Part shown: one piece after another, positions 1 to 5,828 of the stretch
How the letters are laid out: every line of letters starts with the position of its first letter
How positions within the stretch are numbered: position 1 is the stretch's first letter
DNA from: Rhodobiaceae bacterium
GTDB taxonomy: Bacteria > Pseudomonadota > Alphaproteobacteria > Micropepsales > Micropepsaceae
Length of the DNA stretch: 10,020 nucleotides
NCBI GenBank assembly: GCA_009885515.1
Contig: VFKO01000624.1
Location: forward strand, 1-10,020
Direction of reading: 5' to 3'
Notes under the pieces: model-generated
What the model saw: the letters and a program-made list of their open reading frames with translations, nothing else
What the model was told of the DNA's origin: nothing
Database searches by the model: none
Program-made: the position numbers and the translations under genes

Positions 1-1258
1 AACTCGGCATCTTCACTCCGGCCTCTTCGGCGATGGCTTTGACCATGAAATTGGGGGCGTTGCCGATATAGGTGTTGGCGCCCATGAAGACGGCGCCGGC
101 CGAGATGGCCGTGAGGGTTGTGGCCAATGGCCCCATCAGGGCTTGCGGGTCGCCACCGGCGGCATTGAAGAAAACCAGGTAGGTCGGCGCGTTGTCGAGG
201 AAGCTCGACAGGCCGCCGGTGGCCCAAAAATACATGGCGTTGTTGGGGCTGCCGTCTTGGTTGGTGAGGAGGGACAGGATGGGCGCGAAGGCGCCGTGCT
301 CGCCCGCCTTCAGCATGGCGATAACGGGGACGATGGTGACGAAGATGGCGGCGAAGAGCTTGGCGACTTCGGCGATGGGCCCCCAGGTGAAGGCGTTGCC
401 TTCGCGGTAGGCTTGTGGGGTGAGAAGCAGCGACAGGCTTGCGAGGCCGAGCAGGGCGATGATGCGGGCGATGTTGGGATAGTCGAGGTGGACGCCCAAA
501 ATATCGATGTGTTGATCGGTCTTCCAAAAGGCCGAAGCCAGGATGACGGCGATGACGGCGATGAGGAGAAAGATATTCAGCCAACCTTTGAGTTTGATTT
601 TGTCGGTCGTGGCGGCTGGCGGGGTGGATTGCTTGTCGCGCGCATAAATCAGGCTGTCGATGAGGAAGAAAACCAACAGCAAGATGCTCGCCACGAGCAG
701 GGTTTTCGACCACAGGAATTGCGCGGGCCAGAAGAAATCGACGCCTTTGAGAAAGCCAATGTAAAGCGGGGGATCGCCCAAGGGGGTCAGCGCGCCGCCG
801 ATGTTGGAGACGAGAAAGATAAAAAAGACTACGACGTGGACATTGTAATTACGGCCTTGGTTGGCGCGCAGGAGGGGACGGATGAGCAGCACCGAGGCGC
901 CGGTGGTGCCGGTGATGCTGGCGATCAGAGTGCCGCCTGCAAGCAGGCCGGTGTTGGTCCAGGGCGTACCCTTGATGTGACCGTCGATGAAGACGCCGCC
1001 TGAGATGGTGTAGAGGGCAAACAGCACTACGATGAAGGGCACGTAGTCGAGCAGCATGACGTGCAGGAATTCGTATGTGGCAATCGACTGGCCATAAACG
1101 GCGGCAAAGGGGGCGAGGAAGGCAGTGGCCCAGGCGGCTGCGATCTTGCCGTAATGGTGGTGCCACAAATGGGGTGTGGCCAGGGGCAGCACGGCGATGG
1201 AGAGCAACAGGCCAATGAAGGGAACGGCCCAGATGGGGCTAAGGCTACTTCCGTCCAT
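1..1258 (-). CDS. Sodium:proton antiporter / citrate-transporter-like membrane protein (CitMHS_2 type), 3' end cut off
   Basis: This is a polytopic inner-membrane transporter, probably exchanging sodium and protons. The reading frame is open on the minus strand from the ATG at 1258 to the window edge, giving about 419 residues without a stop, so the C-terminus is missing. The protein is almost wholly hydrophobic helices. Two motifs are typical of the family: SNIGGALTPLGDPP near residues 151-164, and SSFLDNAPT near 352-359 with Asp355-Asn356. Close to the window edge lies MGANTYIGNAPNFM, another hallmark of this group in alphaproteobacteria. Paired half-membrane loops ending in GDPP and DNAPT are known from ion-transporter (IT) superfamily members such as NhaD and CitMHS. 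The ATG begins a plausible short N-terminus leading into the first helix; the ribosome site is weak (GGA). It is divergent from the GH114-like gene, with 78 bases between starts. Family assignment is firm; whether the substrate is sodium or a carboxylate cannot be read from sequence. Confidence 0.88.
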   Translation of the reverse strand, partial: MDGSSLSPIWAVPFIGLLLSIAVLPLATPHLWHHHYGKIAAAWATAFLAPFAAVYGQSIATYEFLHVMLLDYVPFIVVLFALYTISGGVFIDGHIKGTPWTNTGLLAGGTLIASITGTTGASVLLIRPLLRANQGRNYNVHVVVFFIFLVSNIGGALTPLGDPPLYIGFLKGVDFFWPAQFLWSKTLLVASILLLVFFLIDSLIYARDKQSTPPAATTDKIKLKGWLNIFLLIAVIAVILASAFWKTDQHIDILGVHLDYPNIARIIALLGLASLSLLLTPQAYREGNAFTWGPIAEVAKLFAAIFVTIVPVIAMLKAGEHGAFAPILSLLTNQDGSPNNAMYFWATGGLSSFLDNAPTYLVFFNAAGGDPQALMGPLATTLTAISAGAVFMGANTYIGNAPNFMVKAIAEEAGVKMPS

Positions 1259-1336
1259 GGGCAATCCAATCGTTAGGTTCTGTTTACGACTCTTAGCGGA
1301 TGCTGGGGGCAGGTGGCAAACGAGGGAAATGCGAGC

Positions 1337-2365
1337 GTGCGGCATCTGACCATTATTTTGCTGGTGTTGTGTGGCAATGCCTGGGCGACGGAAGAGCGGC
1401 CGCCGCTTGCCGGGGTGCAAAACTGGCTGTTGTTGCTCAACAGCGATTTGGAGGCGCCTGTTGCGGCACGGATCGCTGGTTCCACTCATGATTTGGTGGT
1501 GGTTGATCATGTGTCTTCGCAGCCGGGCTTTTCTGCAGACAAAAGTTTCACGGTCGTGCAGCAGTTGAGGGCGCGTCCCGATGGTGGGCGGCGGCTAGTT
1601 ATTGCCTACCTCAATGTTGGTCAGGCCGAGAGTTACCGCACCTATTGGAAAAAGGGCTGGCGGATCGGCAAGCCGTCCTGGATTTTGGGGGCTGACCCCG
1701 ATGGCTGGCAGGACAATTATCCAGTCGCGTTCTGGTCGAAGGATTGGAAGGCTCTGATCGCCGGAGAAGGTGGGGTGCTAGCCTCGATTCAGAATGCGGG
1801 GTTTGACGGCGTTTATCTGGATTGGATCGGTGGATTTGAAGACAGCAATGTCCTGGCCAAAGCCAAGCGCGAGGGTGTCGATGCCCGCGCAGAAATGGTG
1901 GCTTGGGTGCGCGAGGTTTCCCGCGCCGCCAAAGCCCGCGATCCGGGATTTCTGATCATTGCCCAGAATGCGGCGCCGCTGCTGTCCGATGCCGGGTATG
2001 TGGATGCCATAGACGCTGTTGCGCACGAGGATATCTGGTTCACGGGTGCCGATAGTGGTCCGCAAGGCGACTGCCCGGTGCCGCGTACGGAGGCTGAGGT
2101 TGGATCGCCTGAATTTCTTGCGAGCTTGAATGGGCCGTGCCGCAAGGCTTATGGGCGCGATGCAGCGAATGCGATGCACTTTGCCGGGGAGGCTGCGATT
2201 GTGCCGATGCTTCAACGTGCGCAGGCTATGGGCAAAACGGTCTTCACCGTCGATTACGCGACGGAGCCTCATAACGTGTCGGCAATTGTATCGACTAGCC
2301 GGGCTTTGGGATTTGTGCCCTTTGCGGGCGCCAGGTTGCTCAAGAATTATGTCGAGCCGAACTGA
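1337..2365 (+). CDS. Secreted GH114-like TIM-barrel protein (endo-alpha-1,4-polygalactosaminidase-like)
   Basis: This is a predicted exported protein of the glycoside-hydrolase GH114 / TM1410-like family, whose founder cleaves alpha-1,4-galactosaminoglycan. The start chosen is GTG 1337, because GAGGGA at 1322-1327 sits 9 bases upstream and the first 17 residues then form a compact signal peptide ending in AWA. An in-frame GTG at 1313 would add 8 residues but has a poorer ribosome site. The mature part shows the family pattern: a strand VIAYLNVGQAESYR, then WILGADPDGW and VAFWSKDW, then GFDGVYLDW with Asp157 and Asp162 (numbered from 1337), the probable acidic residues of the barrel, then FLIIAQNA and, near the end, VFTVDY. 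The length, 342 residues, is normal for the family. It is convergent with the next gene, only 6 bases separating the stops. Exopolysaccharide processing is a reasonable guess, but many bacterial members have no tested activity. Confidence 0.8.
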   Translation: MRHLTIILLVLCGNAWATEERPPLAGVQNWLLLLNSDLEAPVAARIAGSTHDLVVVDHVSSQPGFSADKSFTVVQQLRARPDGGRRLVIAYLNVGQAESYRTYWKKGWRIGKPSWILGADPDGWQDNYPVAFWSKDWKALIAGEGGVLASIQNAGFDGVYLDWIGGFEDSNVLAKAKREGVDARAEMVAWVREVSRAAKARDPGFLIIAQNAAPLLSDAGYVDAIDAVAHEDIWFTGADSGPQGDCPVPRTEAEVGSPEFLASLNGPCRKAYGRDAANAMHFAGEAAIVPMLQRAQAMGKTVFTVDYATEPHNVSAIVSTSRALGFVPFAGARLLKNYVEPN

Positions 2366-2371
2366 ACGGCG

Positions 2372-2776
2372 TCACGCGGCTTGCGTCTTGCCTTTGGTCT
2401 GCGGCGGGCGCTGTCCTTGAGAAATTGGTTTGAGGTGGATGCGCTCTTCTTCATTTAATGAGGGGCGGTTGGTGGCAATCAACCGTTCTGCAAGATCGCG
2501 GCGCGTGCTGGCGTCCGCGTCCAGCTGCAAGATGTGAATGTCTGTCGCCCCAGATAAAAGCGCGTCGGCGGCAATCTCATTGAACGAGAGGCGGGTGCAT
2601 AGATTTGCACTTTCGCCGATGTAGAGGGCCCGCCAATCCTTGTTCAACTGGCGGGCATAAATGAAGATGCCCGCCTTGCGGGGTGCCGTCTCCCCGATGC
2701 CCATAATGTTGAAGCGGATCAGTTGCGGCCCATCGACGCCGACTAAACTCAGGGGCCACGCGTGAGAATTTACCAT
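2372..2776 (-). CDS. Small GIY-YIG nuclease-like protein
   Basis: This is a stand-alone GIY-YIG domain protein of 134 residues. The motif set is complete: G-I-F-I-Y at 36-40 (the GIY strand), L-Y-I-G at 51-54 (the YIG strand), Arg62 eight residues after the glycine, Glu97 in the helix AERLIATNRP, and Asn108 in PSLN. In characterised family members these Tyr, Arg, Glu and Asn residues act in metal-dependent phosphodiester cleavage, so the fold and catalytic set look intact. About 30 residues precede the domain and form a small beta-rich lead-in (WPLSLVG...). I chose ATG 2776 because domain-like sequence starts there. The frame stays open to 2908, and ATG 2845 has a GGTGG ribosome-site-like element 7 bases upstream, so a 157-residue form is possible. 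Its role is unknown; small GIY-YIG proteins are often assumed to act in DNA repair or processing. It is divergent from the orphan membrane protein. Confidence 0.75.
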   Translation of the reverse strand: MVNSHAWPLSLVGVDGPQLIRFNIMGIGETAPRKAGIFIYARQLNKDWRALYIGESANLCTRLSFNEIAADALLSGATDIHILQLDADASTRRDLAERLIATNRPSLNEEERIHLKPISQGQRPPQTKGKTQAA

Positions 2777-2974
2777 TTCAGGTTGCTGTTCGAAGCCACT
2801 GCGCGTTGCAGCAGATAAAAATTTGTGGAGGAAAGGTATCGGCATTGATTTACCACCATTTCCGGCCCGCTGCCTGTGCCGGCCTGATGCTGTTTTGCTT
2901 GAATCCACAATCGAATCGGCCTCGGGAGGATATCCAAACTAAGTTCTTTCGTCAGGAGATTTTCGGAGTCCTAC

Positions 2975-2991
2975 TGCATCTAGTGGATGCA
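2975..2991. repeat. 6-bp perfect inverted repeat upstream of a candidate promoter
   Basis: The arms TGCATC (2975-2980) and GATGCA (2986-2991) flank a 5-base loop, TAGTG. The repeat ends at the candidate -35 element of the orphan-protein promoter, where a regulator could bind. It is short enough to be chance, and I do not recognise it as any known operator. Confidence 0.3.
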
Positions 2992-3020
2992 TCGAATCAG
3001 ATACATAGAAATGCTAAAAT
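2992..3020 (+). promoter_or_regulatory. Candidate sigma-70-type promoter for the orphan membrane protein
   Basis: The -35 candidate is TCGAAT at 2992-2997 (three matches to TTGACA). The -10 candidate is TAAAAT at 3015-3020 (five matches to TATAAT). The spacing between them is the ideal 17 bases. Transcription would begin near 3027, giving a leader of about 120 bases before the ATG at 3150. The weak -35 suggests help from an activator, if the promoter is real. Confidence 0.35.
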
Positions 3021-3042
3021 TTCAATCGCCTGCAAATTGAAA
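3020..3042. repeat. 7-bp perfect inverted repeat at the putative transcription start
   Basis: The arms TTTCAAT (3020-3026) and ATTGAAA (3036-3042) are separated by 9 bases. The repeat begins at the last base of the candidate -10 element and ends just before the ribosome-site-like AAGGAA at 3043-3048. It could be an operator overlapping the transcription start, or a weak AU-rich hairpin at the 5' end of the leader RNA. No known motif is recognised. Confidence 0.35.
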
Positions 3043-3061
3043 AAGGAATTCGCTTATGTGA
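3043..3061 (+). promoter_or_regulatory. Ribosome-site-like sequence followed by an ATG-TGA start-stop pair
   Basis: AAGGAA at 3043-3048 is a good Shine-Dalgarno match, 7 bases before ATG 3056. That ATG is followed at once by TGA (3059-3061), whose last base starts another ATG (3061). A ribosome starting at 3056 would stop after one residue and could restart at 3061, which opens a 39-residue frame ending at 3180, 31 bases past the start of the main gene at 3150. This may be a translational control leader or a coincidence; no protein-level support exists for the 39-residue frame. Confidence 0.25.
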
Positions 3062-3083
3062 TGCTCTCCCACAACAAATGGGG

Positions 3084-3127
3084 GGTCTCCGAAAAGCCAA
3101 CAATAGTGGCGCGGAGACCGGGGCTTT
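3084..3127 (+). promoter_or_regulatory. Leader hairpin with interleaved second pairing (possible pseudoknot)
   Basis: GGTCTCCG at 3084-3091 pairs perfectly with CGGAGACC at 3112-3119, a stable 8-bp stem with a 20-base loop. AAAGCC at 3093-3098, inside that loop, is complementary to GGCTTT at 3122-3127, outside it, so the two pairings interleave as in a pseudoknot or a pair of competing folds. The structure ends 8 bases before the ribosome site GGTGGG (3136-3141) of the orphan gene. It matches no riboswitch family that I recognise. The tail CTTTGTTT is a poor terminator run, so attenuation by intrinsic termination is less likely than control of translation. Confidence 0.4.
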
Positions 3128-3149
3128 GTTTCCCGGGTGGGTTGTTTTC

Positions 3150-4874
3150 ATGCGTGATGTACTCGCTGTTGCTGGCGTAATCGTCTTGGCTTTGTGCTTG
3201 GGCGTTGCTTCAGCGTATCTAAGTGTGGATCTTACACCGCCGGGTCTCGAGCTTATTCGACCCCTGAAGCCTGCAGTCGCCGCTCAGATTGAGCGCGAAA
3301 ATAAGCAAAATACACTTCAAGCTGAGGCCAGGACCTGCAAATATTGCACCGCAGTGGCCGAACTCGCCCAAACATTTGCGCGCCATGCCAAGAGTGCGCG
3401 CCAGCAGGCCACGGCGCTGCAAACCACGATCGGTCTAGATAAGCGGGAACTCAGGCGCGAAGTGGAACTGCGAACGGCGGAAAAGTCTGCTGATAGCGCT
3501 GAGTCTGCGGCTGCGGCACTCACAAGTTGGGCAAGCCGCTGTAAGGCAGAAGATTTTTGCCGGGCTACCGTTAAGCGGGTTTCTGGGTCTGCGTGCGCAA
3601 GAGGCGCAAACGATTCAGTGACGTCGGCACTTTTGCTGGCGAGCGCGGTTCGAAAGTCGGCGCGGGTTTGTGCGGACGCTGCATGCCCCTCTGTTGATTG
3701 CAACGCGACCGCGGGGCTGAAGGCAGATGTCCTATTGGTTGAGCGGTCTTTGGGTGGCGCGGGAGGCCGGTTCAGTCCTGCGACGGCCGGACCGTCGGTG
3801 GCACGACTGGCTGTAGGAGCATCTTCGCTGCAAGCAGAAGTGAAGCGCGTGAGTGAGGAGGCCGTTTATGTCACCAAGATGCTTTCGCTCATGCCGGGCA
3901 ACGCTTCCAACGGGCACTTGCCAAGGCTGGCCTCTGAAATGTTGGAAGAGCGGGCGGTTTCGGCAGCTCAGCTGGCTGCAGATATGGAGCATTCCGCGAC
4001 AATTGCCGACGGCAAGAACGATCCACGTAACGAGGCGGCTTGGAGGCTCAAAGCTTTCGCCGCCAATCTTGCGGTTCTCGGCAACGAAACGCGGCCTCAG
4101 GACGACACCCCGATTGATTGGCAGAAGGCCACTGATGCGTTGGGGGCAGCACTTTTCGATCTCGCCCGGCTGCAGGCCATTTTGGACCGGGTGAGTGACA
4201 TTTCGCCAGGCGCAGAAGGGTGCGTGGCATCGGCTCCCGCGGCAGCGCAGCAGTTGCGTGAAGCTGTAGCGATGCTCGACCTGTGCCGCATGAGATCAGC
4301 CTGTTCCAGCCGGAGTGGGTTCACATTGGGAACTAAAGAACGCGCGGAGAATGCAGCCGGTGTCATTGCCCGTGCGCAAACGAAAGCTGAGCAGTTGATT
4401 GTCCAGGAAATTGGTTCAGCGGAAATGGTTGCTGCGCCGGTCAGTGACCGAGTGTTGCGCCCCATAGACGTTTTGCGTTCGCAGCAGGGCGTTTGCATCC
4501 GCGCGGCGGAATTGCGTGAAGCGTCGAAAGCAGCCCCCGGTACCGCGTTGTCTGCGGTGCAAGCGGCATCACCTTCACTTCAGCCCGCAATGGGAGTTGT
4601 TGCGCCTCAGGATCTTGTATCTGGTGCTGTTGATGCAGCTGTCAATAGTGCGGTTATAGCTGGCGACTCTGAGGTGGTCGAAGCCTCGGCGCCGGGGACA
4701 CGTGCTGCGCCGTCAAGTGGATCTGACGTCATTCCTGCAGCGGCACCCGCTGCGCCTGCGCCTCCGGCGTTTACTGGGAATTTGTTGACTCAGTCTGGAC
4801 CGGCGTTTGTCGCGGGCGAAGGCGGGCGGGTTGAAACCGCGCCGTCTGCGTCGCCGCCAGTGAAGCAGCGCTGA
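3150..4874 (+). CDS. Membrane-anchored alanine-rich protein with paired cysteines, function unknown
   Basis: I do not recognise this 574-residue protein. I chose ATG 3150 because GGTGGG precedes it by 8 bases and the protein then begins directly with a hydrophobic segment (residues 4-24) typical of a signal anchor; the in-frame ATG 3078 has no ribosome site. The rest looks extracytoplasmic. It is rich in Ala, Ser, Glu and Arg with long helical, partly coiled-coil stretches (about 40-130 and 195-450). Twelve cysteines follow the anchor, many in close pairs: CKYC at 63-66, Cys131/137, Cys149, and Cys174/179/184, with four more between about residues 375 and 470. An even number in close spacing suggests disulfides in the periplasm. 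The last 100 or so residues are low complexity, rich in Ala, Pro, Ser and Val, with no predicted fold. It ends 4 bases from the convergent SufE stop. A cell-envelope or structural role is possible but not shown. Confidence 0.72.
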   Translation: MRDVLAVAGVIVLALCLGVASAYLSVDLTPPGLELIRPLKPAVAAQIERENKQNTLQAEARTCKYCTAVAELAQTFARHAKSARQQATALQTTIGLDKRELRREVELRTAEKSADSAESAAAALTSWASRCKAEDFCRATVKRVSGSACARGANDSVTSALLLASAVRKSARVCADAACPSVDCNATAGLKADVLLVERSLGGAGGRFSPATAGPSVARLAVGASSLQAEVKRVSEEAVYVTKMLSLMPGNASNGHLPRLASEMLEERAVSAAQLAADMEHSATIADGKNDPRNEAAWRLKAFAANLAVLGNETRPQDDTPIDWQKATDALGAALFDLARLQAILDRVSDISPGAEGCVASAPAAAQQLREAVAMLDLCRMRSACSSRSGFTLGTKERAENAAGVIARAQTKAEQLIVQEIGSAEMVAAPVSDRVLRPIDVLRSQQGVCIRAAELREASKAAPGTALSAVQAASPSLQPAMGVVAPQDLVSGAVDAAVNSAVIAGDSEVVEASAPGTRAAPSSGSDVIPAAAPAAPAPPAFTGNLLTQSGPAFVAGEGGRVETAPSASPPVKQR

Positions 4875-4878
4875 TTAT

Positions 4879-5304
4879 TCAATCAATCTTCAGTGCGCGG
4901 CGCGCGTCTGCCTGAATACGCTCCACCATTGCGAACAGTCCGTTAGACCTCTGCTGGCTAAGGTGGGTGTCCAGGCCAAGTCCGCCCAATACGTGGCGGG
5001 CGTCGATCGCCAGAATGTCGTGCGCGGTTTTTCCCGAATAGAGCAGAAGCAAAAGAGCAATCAATCCGCGCACGATGATGGCGTCGCTATCTCCACTGAA
5101 AAACAGTGCGTCAGCATTCTTGCCGGATTGTTCCGAGTGCGAGAACAACCAGACTTGGCTTGCACAGCCGCGAACTTTAAATTCGTCGGTGCGATATTTG
5201 CTAGAAAATTCCGGCATTCTGCGCCCAAGCTCGATGATGTAGCGGTAGCGCTCTTCCCAATCATCGATGACGGAAAAATCGTCGATGATTTTTTGAAATG
5301 ACAA
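4879..5304 (-). CDS. sufE: SufE family cysteine-desulfurase activator
   Basis: SufE accepts sulfane sulfur from a SufS-type cysteine desulfurase and passes it into iron-sulfur cluster assembly in the cytoplasm. The family signature is clear: IDDWEERYRYIIELGRRMPE near residues 13-32, and the sulfur-accepting cysteine in KVRGCASQVWL (Cys47), equivalent to Cys51 of the E. coli protein. I chose TTG 5304 because AGGAG lies 10 bases upstream (5315-5319) and the resulting 141 residues match the usual SufE length and N-terminus. The frame is open to another TTG at 5349 with no strong ribosome site, which would add 15 non-conserved residues. It is last in a minus-strand run after GNAT and MaoC, 47 bases after the MaoC stop. 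No SufS or other suf gene is in the window, so it acts with a desulfurase encoded elsewhere. Confidence 0.92.
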   Translation of the reverse strand: MSFQKIIDDFSVIDDWEERYRYIIELGRRMPEFSSKYRTDEFKVRGCASQVWLFSHSEQSGKNADALFFSGDSDAIIVRGLIALLLLLYSGKTAHDILAIDARHVLGGLGLDTHLSQQRSNGLFAMVERIQADARRALKID

Positions 5305-5314
5305 GGCCTTAGTG

Positions 5315-5319
5315 CTCCT
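5315..5319 (-). promoter_or_regulatory. Ribosome binding site deciding the TTG start of SufE
   Basis: AGGAG on the minus strand lies 10 bases before TTG 5304. No ATG occurs in frame near the N-terminus, so this site together with the conserved SufE length decides the start. Confidence 0.6.
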
Positions 5320-5351
5320 GCTTTGATGGCTGCCATGCTGCAATGCCAAAA

Positions 5352-5828
5352 TCAGGCGTGCTCCGCCAAGCGTAGCAAGTATGTGTGCCGCCCTTCGAGG
5401 ACCATTTCGCTGTGTTGATTGTGCACCGTCGCTTGCATGGTCACGACCCCCGTCGTGCGCTGGGGTTTCAATTCCAAAACCGTCAACGCAGGGTATAAAG
5501 TGTCTTCAGCATACACTGCTTTCAAGAATTTCGCTTGAACTTCGATGAGGCCAAGCAGCGAATCTCCGATCATATGCGGAAACAGCCCTGCGCCTGCCGC
5601 CGTAAAACTCAACACCTGAAGGCCGTGCGCAAGTGGCGATTTCAATCCACGTGTCTGGCAATAGTGCTGGTCATAGTGAATAGGATGATTGTCGCACGAC
5701 ACCGCTTGGAATGCCGAAAAATTGGCGTTGGTAAGGGTTCGCGACGGCAATACAAATTGTTCGCCAATTTTGAGATCTTCAAAGCGGCGCTGCGGCACAA
5801 CACGATGGCGCGCCGGATCGAAACTCAA
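5352..5828 (-). CDS. MaoC-type hot-dog-fold dehydratase
   Basis: This is a 158-residue single-hot-dog protein of the MaoC / (R)-specific enoyl-CoA hydratase family. The hydratase motif is present: SCDNHPIHYD at 44-53 carries Asp46 and His51 in the D-x4-H spacing of the catalytic pair that adds water to trans-2-enoyl-CoA in PhaJ-type enzymes. It is followed by SPLAHGLQ (residues 64-71), also typical. The natural acyl substrate is unknown; members serve fatty-acid, PHA or dicarboxylate CoA metabolism. The start is TTG 5828, which overlaps the GNAT stop as TTGA, with GGAG at 5837-5840 placed 8 bases upstream. This implies translational coupling. A GTG at 5798 is a possible later start, but the family usually has some residues before the RRFEDLKIGE segment that begins the fold. 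SufE follows on the same strand. Confidence 0.88.
   Translation of the reverse strand: MSFDPARHRVVPQRRFEDLKIGEQFVLPSRTLTNANFSAFQAVSCDNHPIHYDQHYCQTRGLKSPLAHGLQVLSFTAAGAGLFPHMIGDSLLGLIEVQAKFLKAVYAEDTLYPALTVLELKPQRTTGVVTMQATVHNQHSEMVLEGRHTYLLRLAEHA

Larger units (their letters stand above)
2777..3149. other. Intergenic region with regulatory structure
   Basis: This 373-base stretch separates the divergent GIY-YIG gene and the orphan membrane protein. It is more AT-rich than its surroundings between about 2930 and 3060. It holds a 6-bp hairpin, a candidate sigma-70 promoter, a 7-bp inverted repeat, a ribosome site followed by an ATG-TGA pair, and an 8-bp GC-rich inverted repeat just before the downstream gene; each is listed separately. 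A plus-strand open frame from 2806 to 3180 crosses the region, but its sequence resembles no family and its upstream part lacks a ribosome site, so I do not call it as a gene. If the GIY-YIG protein starts at 2845, its 5' end occupies the left part of this region. Confidence 0.6.

Noticed and set aside
143..1003. Long plus-strand open frame opposite the antiporter (286 codons)
   Set aside because: It is highly polar and repetitive in Gly, Asp and Glu, resembles no family, and lies antisense to a clear transporter frame. The length comes from GC-rich codon bias of the opposite strand.
1778..2272. Minus-strand open frame opposite the GH114-like gene
   Set aside because: It is rich in Arg and His with no recognisable motif, and fully antisense to a well-supported gene.
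3084..3131. The GC-rich 8-bp hairpin as an intrinsic terminator
   Set aside because: The following run, CTTTGTTT, is interrupted and starts after four G residues, and no upstream gene on this strand needs a terminator.
3078..3149. Earlier ATG for the orphan protein
   Set aside because: No ribosome site precedes it, it would put 24 polar residues before the anchor, and its codons coincide with the structured leader.
2806..3180. Plus-strand open frame of 124 codons in the intergenic region
   Set aside because: No family resemblance, no ribosome site at its start, and it would cover the promoter elements. Only its end (from 3061) is considered, as a possible leader peptide.
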